A stretch of DNA of 64,000 nucleotides from assembly GCF_001039355.2 (NCBI RefSeq), contig NW_019775859.1:10376-74375 (forward strand). Direction: 5' to 3'. This document shows positions 49,193 through 60,439 of the stretch, piece after piece (positions within the stretch are counted from its first letter, which is position 1; each line of letters begins with the position of its first letter). Both the position numbers and the translations under genes were made by a program. The DNA comes from Lingula anatina (lineage: Eukaryota > Brachiopoda > Lingulata > Lingulida > Lingulidae). The notes under the pieces were generated by a model. That model did no database searches. It had not been told where the DNA came from and saw only the letters and a list, made by a program, of their open reading frames with translations.

Positions 49193-52100
49193 ATGCTAGT
49201 GTTGTCATTGTTTCTCATACAGGTAAGCCATGTTTTATTTTCATTTTCATATTTTCCTTACAGATAAGCTTTGGGTAGCATTATGCCGTTACATATCCGC
49301 CTAGGAATTTTTATTTTGAACGATTGATTATTTTAAGCTTCATAGATGATTTATTACTTACTGATATCATGGATCTAGTTCTACTTAACTCTGTTCTTTA
49401 TGAATACAATTGTTGCAAAGATCTCTCTCTACCGATATTGGAAGGAATAAGCCTGCAATTAAAAATCTTATCTCTTTTCCAAATTTCGTTTTCAAAATGA
49501 ACAAAATCTTATATCGGTAATGACTTGATCTCTATAGAGTAGCCTTTTTTTAATTTCGTTGCTTCCACTCAATAGGAATGTTCTTATTTTAAGCAATTAT
49601 TGAAAAATAAAGTATACGTAAAATTCAAAATTTCCGCTCGTTGAAAAGATGGAGTAATTACTATACTCATTAAGTATACAGGTGTTTATTATTATTATTA
49701 TTATTATTAATATCTTAAACACAGCGGGGTTTTTACCTCAGGCAGTTTCAATCAATACTTACTGTAGATATACAGGGTTTGTTTAATTGCGATTGATTTG
49801 TTTTCCATTTAGGTTTACATGGCTAGCTTACAAGGGGTGCAGGCAGCCAGTAAGTATTGGGTTAGATTAGATTGGATTGTACTACCTCGCTCTACTTTGA
49901 ACCTTTGTTTGTAATTTAAAAAAAAAATACTGTACAAAAACATGGGTAAAATATAGTAGGTAACTCTCTAAGCCCGTAGGGTGGAGCTCTTCATCTTCAT
50001 CGTCACTTTACAAAATATATTAAAAAATAAGTATAACATTACAGTATACTGATATTTTACAAGAATGCTGAAGTTAACTGTCTTCAAGATGCTGAATTGT
50101 TAATCTTTATAGAAAAATAGGCATTGTACTCTGTGATCATTGGTGTGAAGCTGAATCTTTAGAGTTTTCTGCAAATTAAATAACACATATTCAGTCTTAG
50201 ACTGAACTGAATAGAACAGGAATGCTGCAAAAACGATTAAATATAAATTGAACAAGCCCTACTGAGTATCGAAGACGACCCTAAATCTGGTGAAGTATTC
50301 TCGGAATTTGAGCTTTATTTTATTTCTTTTCTTCTTTTTTTGTGAGGTGAAACAAACAGCTTGCTTTCCTATCAAGATACCAATCCTTGCCAGTTTTTTT
50401 TAATTCAAAGCAATAAAAAGATATGTATTATTTGATTTAAAGAACCAATAAATACAGTGTAATTTATAGAGAATAATAGAAATTTCAACAACTGAACCTA
50501 CATAAAAAACACTCACCCTGCTGCTTATTTTTGTAATTCTAGATATCTCCTGATTTAAATGGATAGTCTGGTTGAAAAATCAAGACATTATTTCTTTTGG
50601 GGTATTTAACTTAATCGTGTATTTATCCAGTTAAATGAGGGCATTGATGCGTTTTGACGTAACTGCGGTTGCACGTAAAAAAACAACGCACTGGATAATT
50701 AAAGGGGAACGAGTTCATTTTAACAAGAATGGACTGATGGGGCTTAGGTACAATACAAAGGTTAATTTTACAAGGAAAATGATCTACTAACTGAAAGATA
50801 ATGTTCTTTTAAACGCATTCCATCGGATCGCATAACACAGAAGGCTCTTTGTGAAACTCGACTTTTGAAAAGCAGCGAAGTATATAACCCAAATACACGT
50901 AGACTGTGCAACGTGACTTAGGAAACAGAATATATAGCTATAATGAGTGAAGAGAGTAATATACCCCAACTGCAAACATGTCTAAAGTATCTGCAGTATA
51001 TAGGTTCAAATATTGTCTGTTGAAACGACTTTATTGCAACCTTTTGTAACGTTTTATGCTATATATATTCACTTACTTATGTTCGATGAAATAAGATAGT
51101 ATTAAAGCAATTTTTAAAACATAAATACCACCTGAAACTTTTTTATTTCAAAAGAAGCCATTACCAGGCCAATATTAGCATAAAAGGGCATTTTTAATCA
51201 TCTCCCACAAAAAATGACAATATAATGATAGATCTATTCTAAATCTTGTATCAAATTCCAAAGATTCAACATCACTATTTCTTCTCTATCAGTTACATGT
51301 AACAGAGCTATCGACTTAGTCTTTGTGTTGGACGTCACCACGCCGCTGACCCCAATCGAATTCCTCAGGGAAAAACAGTTCATCAAGAACATCATCAACA
51401 ACTTCGCTGTGGACAGTAACTATGGGGCCAAGGTGGGTCTGGTGCTGTCTGGAGGTTCTTACGACTCTAAAGCCGTCTTCTACCTGGACACCTTTGAGGA
51501 TCGTGAGAATATGATGCTCGCCATTGACTTTGCTGTGCATCAGGATAAAGGTAAAGGTCTTGCCAGGTCTTGCATGTTCCAGGTAGTTTGGTTCCAGTAG
51601 TATGCTTAGGGTTATTGTGTTTTTTATTTTATTTTATTTTTGCTGTTATTTTTCGTGATTATACAATAATTATACATTAATCATATCATAATCTGAAAAA
51701 TCTCGAGAATAAGTATTATATTCATTTATTTACTGAAAACATAAGACAGAATTAACTTTAAAAAGCACAAGGCCACATGAGTGTTGAAGCATGCAGATTG
51801 ATCTTTACAAAAAGTGCTGATGTGCATAGGGCGCGTGTTGCGGTCACAATCACTTAGGTATGTGTTGTAGTAACTCAGCAGTTGTTAAGTATGAAGTGTA
51901 CTGAATGACCTCTGAGTGAAGAAACGACGTCCAATATTAAGATAAAGTGGTCGCTTACCCTGTAAAAATACAAACTTTTATCAATTGCACCCTTAGACTG
52001 TGATTTTATTTGATTAAATGTTGACTAATAAAAGTTCTTAAAATTAGATAATACATTATCCGGATGATTTACAATAATAAAGTGATTTTATTCGATAAAA

Positions 52101-52311
52101 TCTAGGTCGTATCACATGGTCACACGTCGCACTTCGCCAGGCCAGAAAAGATTTGTTCACGGTTGACCGTGGGTCTCGTCTTGGGGAGAACCCCCTGGTG
52201 GTGATTTTCATCACGGGGAACACGCCTGCCTGGCCTCTAGGGGCCACGCTAGAGGGCAGTTTTCTGGAGCAGTCTGGAATCACCACTTATGCCATAGGGA
52301 TTGGTAAAAAG
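49193..52311 (+). CDS. Secreted double-vWA protein, exons 1-4 (duplication II copy 2, contiguous with exons 5-7)
   Basis: Exons 49193-49222, 49813-49849, 51293-51550 and 52106-52311 match copy 1 exon for exon in length and phase. Residue changes seen are Pro5Ser and Met9Ile in the signal peptide, Thr26Asn just after the first domain cysteine, and Val to Ala in NYGVKV/NYGAKV; most other differences are silent. Because this copy continues without a gap to exons 5-7, the natural gene model is exons 1-4 here, then 53743-53887, 54286-54521, 54911-55100 and one terminal exon: 1236 nt, 411 aa plus stop. Both copies are intact, as expected of two alleles, or of a very recent duplication. Confidence 0.8.
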
Positions 52312-53323
52312 GTTGGTTTGTCTCTTTTGTGTGTATGCTTTATGCTTTTCTCTTGTTAAAAAATGAAAAAAAAAACTTTAGCATGGAGAGGAGGGCGGGG
52401 GCTGTTTATACAGTCTTTAAATAAAAGATGTTTCCAAAAGAGTATATAAAGTATTGGATAGGCCATTTTCTTAAATGTTCTACCAGAAATTCACCTCCTC
52501 TACAGTAAAAATATAATTGGTTTGTCATATTTATTTATTTATTTATTTGCGAGTTTGTTTGTTTGTTTACTTATGTATATATTATTTATTTATATATCCA
52601 ATCGATTATATGGCCCTATTTTATTTCATCTTATTTCATTTATTTATTTAATCTTCAACCTTTGAGCAAGTACAAAAAAGAATATGGGACATACCACTTA
52701 GTGCAAACACGTAAAACTTCCTTTGAGGGTGAAAGAATCCTTTAGTACATACATTTCCGTCACATACTAAACATTTTGCAAATTACATATCGCGAACTAG
52801 ACTGCAAAAGGCTAGTTTAATTATACGGCATTCCAAGAACCAACCAGTGAAAAAAACTCTGTTTAAACTTCCAATAAGCTTGGTTATATGCTACCGGGTG
52901 TTTAGAACATGTGTTTTGTCAATATACACTCACAACCCTTTTGATTCAGTCATTTAAATGGAAATCACACGTTTCTCCGTCATTTTGATTTAACATTCAC
53001 AAGTGGTATGCGAATAACGTGTAGCCTTATCGACCCGGTAAAGAGGTTTGAGCAATTTCTGCGGCAGCCGAAACGATCTCTATTAGAAAAAGAGAGGTCA
53101 TAAAACTTTTTGTGACTTTTCCGGTGACGTAATTTCATTTTTTTTTCTTGAAGACCATGGTTCAACATATCTTGCAGTTTCCCTCCTCTTTGTTATATAA
53201 TGCCTCCCAATTTGATACGATTTCCAAGATAACATTTTTATTCCTTCCTGCCATTGTTGTATTTTTTTCCATTTGCTGTTTTCCTCAAAGGCTTTCCCAA
53301 GGTTTGCACTTAGTATAACTTTG

Positions 53324-53742
53324 AAGTTAAATTCGAGACTGTACACGTGTATATACGACGGACTGGTTATCAGAACAAACCAACGAGTCTCCACTTAAAG
53401 AATAACTTGCAATTAAATACCACTAAAGTGGATGTGACTTTAACTTAGAGCACAATATAGATGTAGTGCACTCAATAATAATTTTAGTAATTGAATTTAC
53501 ATTAGGTTTGTCAACCTTGCGATGTCAGATTTAACGAAGTTGAGAAGAGCTAGATGAGGGTAACATCCACAGAGATGATAAATACAACCCCCATCCCCCC
53601 CCCGCCCCCCTCCCCCCCGAAAATATTCGAGAAACCCGAAAATGTAAGTCCCTTTAGCGGATTCATAGGGGCTCTTATAGAAAAATAGAAGACCGAATAC
53701 CGATAAAACAAAATACTCAGCTATATGGTTCGATAATTTCAG
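53324..53742 (+). other. Unique part of vWA gene intron 4
   Basis: The first sequence after duplication II that exists only once. It contains a C-rich run at about 53589-53617. No exon was seen before the acceptor at 53741-53742. Confidence 0.6.
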
Positions 53743-55100
53743 ATCACGAAAACAGAGTTGAACGCCGTTTCCATTGACCCCAAGCGGTCACTCGTGGTAA
53801 ACAGTGTTTACGAACTGGCCGGGGTGGACAGAGCACTAGCGTCGCTGATCTGTAGACAGAGGACACGGGACCCAACAACTATTCAAAGTAAGGCAGATTT
53901 GTTGTAGTGCCTGTTTTAGAGAGTAATATAAAGTGTTTGTTCCTAGTTATATGGGCCTCTGGGCCTCTTATTGTACACACTTTATATACGGAATTGGTAA
54001 TATTAGAGTCGTTGATTACACAAACGCACTCGCACACATCATGATTGTGAAACATCATACCCTTGATGTCGGAATATATTCATTTTACTTAAGCAAAATA
54101 CTTAATATGTAATGTCTTGTTCTTTTGCCAAATTTGCTACGATTTATACAGAATGGCTCAACTGAAAATAATGATACAAGTACAGGCTACAGACTTGGTC
54201 TATGTTTAAACGTAAATATTACTGATAAATTCCAGAAAGATCTTCCTATGTTTGTTTGTCGTTTATTAATTTGTTCTTATTTTAGAATGTGAAAATGATC
54301 CCAAAGCCGACATCGCGTTCGCCCTGGGTTCTCGTGCTATCCGGGAGGACGGGCTGGCCCCCAAGGTCACGCGTCTCGTGAACAACCTGGCCAGAAGGGT
54401 GAAGGTCGGCCCGGACGGTATTCTCATGTCCATGTTGCCGGAATTCTGCTTCGCTCCCGGCTTCAAGTTTATGGACTATGAGACGAAGGATGAAGTACTG
54501 GGGCATTTTGATCGTATCGAGGTATGGGCTGATTGTTACATGTATCACTTAATGCAAAACGCTACATGTACTGGGTACGTACTTGCCTAACGTTCATACA
54601 ACTGAAACAGTTTCTTTCAGAGTACGGTAATACGAATATACATCTTGCTTACGGAAAGAGTTTGTTCCGTGATGGTGGAAAAATTACAAAAACTGGAAAG
54701 CAGCTTAGAGTATTTTTTTTTTTTTGCCAATTTAAATACTCAGTCTTAGGAAAAAGAAAACGGATATAAGTAAGCAAGATGAAGAAATCTGTGAAAAATT
54801 AAACCAGCAACTAAACGTTTACTCAATGCCTTTAAAATGATATCATAGGCACATGTGAATAATTAGACCAAGAAAGATCAATAATTTATGCATTATCTTT
54901 GTTTCAAAAGAACACTTTACCCAGCACAGCAGACCTAATACGCACGATGGTCAGTACGACGTTCACTCCAGAGCACGGCTCAAGGCCGGACGCCAGACAC
55001 CTGGGTGTGGTCCTGGTGGACTCAGAGCTACAGGAACCGGATGACGCGGAGAGGGCCGCCATGGAAGCAAGGAAAGCCGGGATAGAAATATTCGTCGTTG
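53743..55100 (+). CDS. Secreted double-vWA protein, exons 5-7 (single copy)
   Basis: Exons 53743-53887 (phase 0 to 1), 54286-54521 (1 to 0) and 54911-55100 (0 to 1). Exon 5 completes vWA domain 1: ITKTELNAVSIDP continues the AIGIGKK strand of exon 4, as in matrilin- and collagen-type vWA domains, and ends with a closing Cys (214). Exon 6 opens domain 2 at KCENDPKADIAFALGSRAI, where the metal-binding Asp of DxSxS is missing. Exon 7 carries HLGVVLVDSEL and the strand IEIFVVG that leads into exon 8. Paired cysteines near the domain edges suggest disulphide-closed extracellular domains. The acceptor before exon 7 (CAAAAG) is not ideal, but the reading frame and domain continuity support it. Confidence 0.8.
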
Positions 55101-55951
55101 GTAAGATAATGCTTGTGATGATTTGCAGTCAATCACATGTGTATCTGGCGTAAAAATGTGATTCGATCTTTCTGAGATCCTTGAATGTGCGGAATACAGT
55201 ATGTAGTCGACCACTTCAAACTGGCTTTCGAACTCCAGACGGAAGCTAGCCTCTCTCTCGGGGGGGAGGGGGGGGTTCAAAAGTAAAGCAGTGGGGGCAC
55301 TGTTGGGTTAGAATAAATGGCTTTATTTTTACTTTAAATTTGGAATCTCGTCTTAGTTTCACTGTTGCAAAGCACGCGTCCAAATAAATTGGCATTTATC
55401 GCCCTCTTTGACATACAAATTGTACTACGTTTGGAAGTTCAGGGTACGTTCTTCGTGAAGTGCAGGGTTCTTTTTCACTATAATCACGTTTTTTTCCCTT
55501 GGTTTTTTTTTATTTTTATAAAATTGCGCGATTCAAATAGCCTACTAAGCAGCACCATTTCAATGCCAATAGGGCCTACTTATCCAACCCACAAGGCTGT
55601 AATTGTTTTGATTCGGCTTAAGAAGAAATAAAAGTTTTTTGTTTATTCTGTAAGCGATAGTATATGTAGCTGTAATTCTTATTATGTACCATAGTCATAT
55701 GTTACTAGACAGGTGCGTTTCCTTTTTCATTGTCAATTTTAACCTTCATTTGCAACTTGATTGTGGCACTTTCTGTTACATCTCAATCCTCAGTGCCGTT
55801 TTTTTAACGCGTGTGTCTCTCTCAGTTACCAGCTCTATTAAGACAAACGGGACATTTTGTCGGTCCACGGGTAGCACTAATAATAGCCGTTTAATCGAAA
55901 TGTTTCCTGTTTTCCTCAAACCTGCGGTTATTTCCACTTGATTACCATCGG
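55101..55951 (+). other. Intron 7 of the vWA gene, single-copy part
   Basis: AT-rich with a G-run at about 55260-55275. No exon or domain is recognisable. Confidence 0.5.
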
Positions 55952-57838
55952 CCCAAGTTTACTCACTTTAGGCAGCGAACCTTGCGCTGTCAGAGCACGT
56001 TATTTTCTGGTCTGTGTTACGAGGGCAAATTAATCTGCTGACTTTCTTGGCGCAGTTGCGCAATATTATGGCTCCCTTTGCACCGATTGTTTTATATTCG
56101 TTGGGCCGATTTTAAGGATACTTTAAGTAAACGTTAATCCCTGGCGACTACTGATAACAGGTGCACTGAAAGCGATTTTGAAACAACAACATCATTAATT
56201 TTCTTAATTTTTCTAGTTTCACTGGAACGAACAGCGCGCTTCGAAAGTAAACATACAAACTGATTTATGTTATGAGAATGAAATCAGTACGGTAGATCTT
56301 GGTTACGCAATAACGCCATTTATCTTCTAGTTAGGCAGCAGATTTCACAGCTCGGCTTACTTCAAGGGTGATCGTGATTAATCCGTAATAGAATACGCGT
56401 TTTTTTGGCAACAGGATATTTCATCCTGTTATTGGTCTGATCGTGAGGTAAAAGAAAACATATTTTATTACTTATCCGATAAACAGTCCGATAAACAGAT
56501 TCGAGCCAATTTTTAAGGTTGTGGGAGATTTTACTCTTTACTAATAAAAAGTATTATTCCAGCGTAACCAGCCATTCATGTTGATCCTGCCATGTTTCAC
56601 TCACTCGTACAAGTCAATGTTTTGTCGCTACGTTTAATAGTATTATTATTAGTATAGCGTTCAATATGAAAGGATAATCTTTATAAGCTTGGGGCTTTGG
56701 AGGGTCTAAGCTGAACGCAAGGCGGACCTTAACAAATAAATAAATAAATAACTGCTTATATGTTCGTTTTTGAGACTCAAGAAAAAGGGCGATTTCATAT
56801 AATCGATTTCACATACGATATTCATACGTATCATTTTACGCTAGGTGTGACAGAGCCTTTACGAGAGCCGCCCCCTCATCAATCTAATTCCTCTAACAAG
56901 GGTGACAAGAAGAAGCAGTCGGCGTGTTCTAACTACTCTATAAGCGTGGTGGGATGTTAAATTAGACGTGCTTCCCTTTCCTAACGACCTTTAACCAAAG
57001 TGTCTGTAATTCAGTGTCATAATAGCCCACGAAGCTGTCAAACACGCTGTGATCGAGACACTTCGGCTATCCCAACTAGCACAGTCATAGGCCCCTCTCG
57101 TCCGTAACCGCGTTACTCTGAGGTTTAGTGCCGCTTGTTTGTGGTCGCCAAGCTTTTTTAATAGTCTAGTTAACCTGCACTTCGGGAAACCCAACCTTAA
57201 TACTTTTAGATTCACCACAGTACAATAATAATAAATCAATTATGTCCACTTTTTTAGCATCAAATCATGCCGCGTTTAGCAGTTTGTTTATAGATTTTTA
57301 AAAAGACAGCCCTTGTGTTTCTTTATGTGGGTGTCTTGGGAGGGAAGTCTGTTGGTGTGGCATGGAAGTTGTAAATTCATGGAACTGCTCACGTTTTTTC
57401 CTTCTTTTTTTTAATATTCATGCATTGATGTGTCCATCCAGTTTATTGTTCATTCGTTTATTCATCAATCCATTAATTCCATCACTCTTTGATTTATTTC
57501 TTCAAACATCTGTTCACCTTTTCCGTTATAGAAATAAGGCAAGCAGGGAACCAAGTATTGTACGAAGTCTCATTGATTTTCAGACAAATGCTTGCACACA
57601 ATACTATAAAAAGGAGAGATAAAATAGGGAAAACGTTATCAAGCAATATCTGATTTCATTTCTTTTTGTTATTATAGGTGTCGGGAGAAACATAACATAC
57701 GCCGAACTGGAAAGAATCGCCAGTACTCCTCCTCGGCAACACGTGACCATGGTAGATAATTACTGCACAGTACCCAGTGTCCATTTTAAGCTGTTTGACC
57801 TACTTTGCTGAGACATTGGACGCGCCAGTACAACCTTC
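55952..57838 (+). repeat. 1.9-kb direct duplication III, copy 1
   Basis: Begins CCCAAGTTTACTCACTTTAGG. It matches 57840-59912 apart from SNPs, small indels and an insertion in copy 2, and ends at a single N (57839). It carries one copy of the last vWA exon. Confidence 0.95.
57678..57811 (+). CDS. vWA gene terminal exon 8, copy 1
   Basis: Acceptor TTATAG then phase-1 entry: GVGRNITYAELERIAS completes the last strand and helix of vWA domain 2, and the exon ends NYC...FDLLC and TGA. It joins in frame to exon 7 (55100). The protein terminates at Cys411, which may pair with Cys227 at the start of the domain; that pairing is inference. The 3' sequence is cut by an N 28 bases after the stop. Confidence 0.8.
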
Positions 57839-57839
57839 N
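57839..57839. other. Single-N assembly junction
   Basis: One N exactly between the two copies of duplication III. Confidence 0.95.
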
Positions 57840-59912
57840 CCCAAGTTTACTCACTTTAGGCAGCGAACCTTGCGCTGTCAGAGCACGTTATTTTTTGGTC
57901 TGTGTTACGAGGGCAAATTAATCTGCTGACTTTCTTGGCGCAGTTGCGCAATATTATGGCTCCCTATGCACCGATTGTTTTATATTCGTTGGGCCGATTT
58001 TAAGGATACTTTAAGTAAACGTTAATCCCTGGCGACTGCTGATAACAGGTGCACTGAAAGCGATTTAAAAACAACAACAGCATTAATTTTCTTAATTTTT
58101 CCAGTTTCACTGGAACGAACAGCGCGCTTCGAAAGTAAACATACAAACTGATTTATTTATGTTATTGAAGAGAATGAAATCAATACGGTAGATCTTGGTT
58201 ACGCAATAACGCCATTTATCTTCTAGTTAGGCAGCAGATTTCACAGCTCGGCTTACTTCAAGGGTGATCGTGATTAATTCGTAATAGAATACACTTTTTT
58301 GGCAACAAGATATTTCATCATGTTATTGGTCTGATCGTGAGGGAAAGGAAAACATACTTCATTTCTAATCCGATAAACAGTCCGATAAACAGAATCGAGC
58401 CAATTTTAAATGTTGTGAGAGATTTTACTTTTTACTAATGAAAAGTATTATTCCAGCGTAACCAGCCATTCATGTTGATCCTGCCATGTTTCACTCACTC
58501 GTACAAGTCCATGTTTTGTCGATGCCTTTAATAGTATTTAGTGGGTATGCGTTTAACGGTAAAGCGTTCAATATGAAAGGATAATCTTTCAAAGCTTGGG
58601 GCTTTGAAGGGTCTCAGCTGAACGTAATGCGGACATTTAGATACTGTCTCACTTAGAGTATAGCACTCGCACGTTCGGGAAAAATTGCCCATACGCAGAA
58701 ATACTCACGGGATTCATACTCATGTACGTCTTGAGTACGCAGACAAACGTAGGAGTAGGTTTGCACACGCGAAGGGAGATATAAAATTTTTTGAACATGC
58801 TCAAAAATAAATAAATAAACAAAAACACTTCGCTTATGTTCGTTTTTGAGACTCAAGAAAAAGGACGATTTCATATAATCGATTTCACATACGATAGTCA
58901 TACGTATCACTTTACGCTAGGTGTGACAGAGCCTTTACGAGAGCCGCCCCCTCATCAATCTAATTCCTCTAACAAGGGTGACAAGAAGAAGCAGTCGGCG
59001 TGTTCTAACTACTCTACAAGCGTGGTGGGATGTTAAATTAGACGTGCTTCCCTTTCCTAACGACCTTTAACCAAAGTGTCTGTAATTCAGTGTCATAATA
59101 GCCCACGAAGCTGTCAAACACGCTGTGATCGAGACACTTCGGCTATCCCAACTAACACAGTCATAGGCCCCTCTCGTCCGTTACCGCGTTACTCTGCGGT
59201 TTAGTGCCGCTTGTTTGTGGTCGCCAAGCTTTTTTAATAGTCTAGTTAACCTGCACTTCGGGAAACCCAACCTTAATACTTTTAGATTCACCACAGTACA
59301 ATAATAATAAATCAGTTATGTCCACTTTTTTACCCATCAAATCATGCCGCGTTTAGCAGTTTGTTTATAGATTTTTAAAAAGACAGCCCTTGTGTTTCGT
59401 TATGTGGGTGTCTGAGGAGGGAAGTCTGTTGGTGTGGCATTGATGGTGTTAATTCATGGAACTGCTCACATTTTTTCCTTCTTTTTTTTATATTCATGCA
59501 TTGATGTGTCCATCCAGTTTATTGTTCATTCGTTTATTCATCAATCCATTAATTCCATCACTCTTTGATTTATTTCTTCAAACATCTGTTCACCTTTTCC
59601 GTTATAGAAATAAGGCAAGCAGGGAACCAAGTATTGTACGAAGTCTCATTGATTTTCAGACAAATGCTTGCACACAATACTATAAAAAGGAGAGATAAAA
59701 TAGGGAAAACGTTATCAAGCAATATCTGATTTCATTTCTTTTTGTTATTATAGGTGTCGGGAGAAACATAACATACGCCGAACTGGAAAGAATCGCCAGT
59801 ACTCCTCCTCGGCAACACGTGACCATGGTGGATAATTACTGCACAGTACCCAGTGTCCATTTTAAGCTGTTTGACCTACTTTGCTGAGACATTGGACGCG
59901 CCAGTACAACCC
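57840..59912 (+). repeat. 2.1-kb direct duplication III, copy 2
   Basis: Second copy of 55952-57838. It is longer mainly because of an insertion of roughly 175 bp at about 58629-58805 that is absent from copy 1, where GCGGAC is followed directly by the AAATAAATAAA tract (about 56723-56750). It continues without a gap into unique 3' sequence. Confidence 0.95.
59754..59887 (+). CDS. vWA gene terminal exon 8, copy 2
   Basis: Same acceptor, phase, amino-acid sequence and TGA as 57678-57811, with one silent change seen near the VDN codons. This copy leads into uninterrupted 3'UTR, so it is the better representative of the terminal exon. Confidence 0.8.
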
Positions 59913-60427
59913 ACGACGTGACGCAAAAAGGACACGCCCACCACTTAAACGTGTCGAGAATAGGACACACCTACTTCAGTGCATGTGACAAAAATAGCAC
60001 ATGCCAACTGAAAACGGATGTAAAGCGGCTGCGCTCTCTAAGCGCGTGTAATATATCTAAAAACAGGCTCTTTGATGTTTTAGGAAATGTAAATTCGCCC
60101 TCACGCTATTCGATCTCCTTTAAGAAGCCGCACAGCGTTTGCCAGAATATCACGTTTACGCAAGAGTAATCACCAAAGCTTGGCATGTTACACATAACAT
60201 CTGAGCGCCATAACACAACGGCTATCTATTTAACATACGGTTCGTCAGCAGGGTAAAAACTTCGGATGTGATATTAATGTGATATACGCAGTGCACACCT
60301 CATAACTTGGACGTTTTGCTATTGGCAATTTATTCAGCTACGCGAAGATCAAATTAGGCAATGCTCATATAGGAGCGAGTTTCAAGAAAGTGCCTAAGAA
60401 AAGATTCCATCCATAAGATTTACTCGA

Positions 60428-60433
60428 AATAAA
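60428..60433 (+). terminator. Possible polyadenylation signal (AATAAA) of the vWA gene
   Basis: AATAAA about 540 bases after the stop at 59887. Other AATAAA hexamers lie further downstream, so the true 3' end is not fixed. Confidence 0.3.
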
Positions 60434-60439
60434 AGAATT

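Larger units (their letters stand above)
45443..53323 (+). repeat. 7.9-kb direct duplication II, copy 2
   Basis: Second copy of 37626-45441. Unlike copy 1 it runs without a gap into unique sequence at about 53324 and on to exons 5-7. Its CT tract before 45877 differs in length from that at about 38020-38056. The polypyrimidine region before exon 3 is some 30 bases longer than in copy 1. Confidence 0.95.

Noticed and set aside
54963-55280. Minus-strand open frame of 105 codons, Pro-rich
   Set aside because: It is the antisense shadow of vWA exon 7 and the adjoining G-rich intron.
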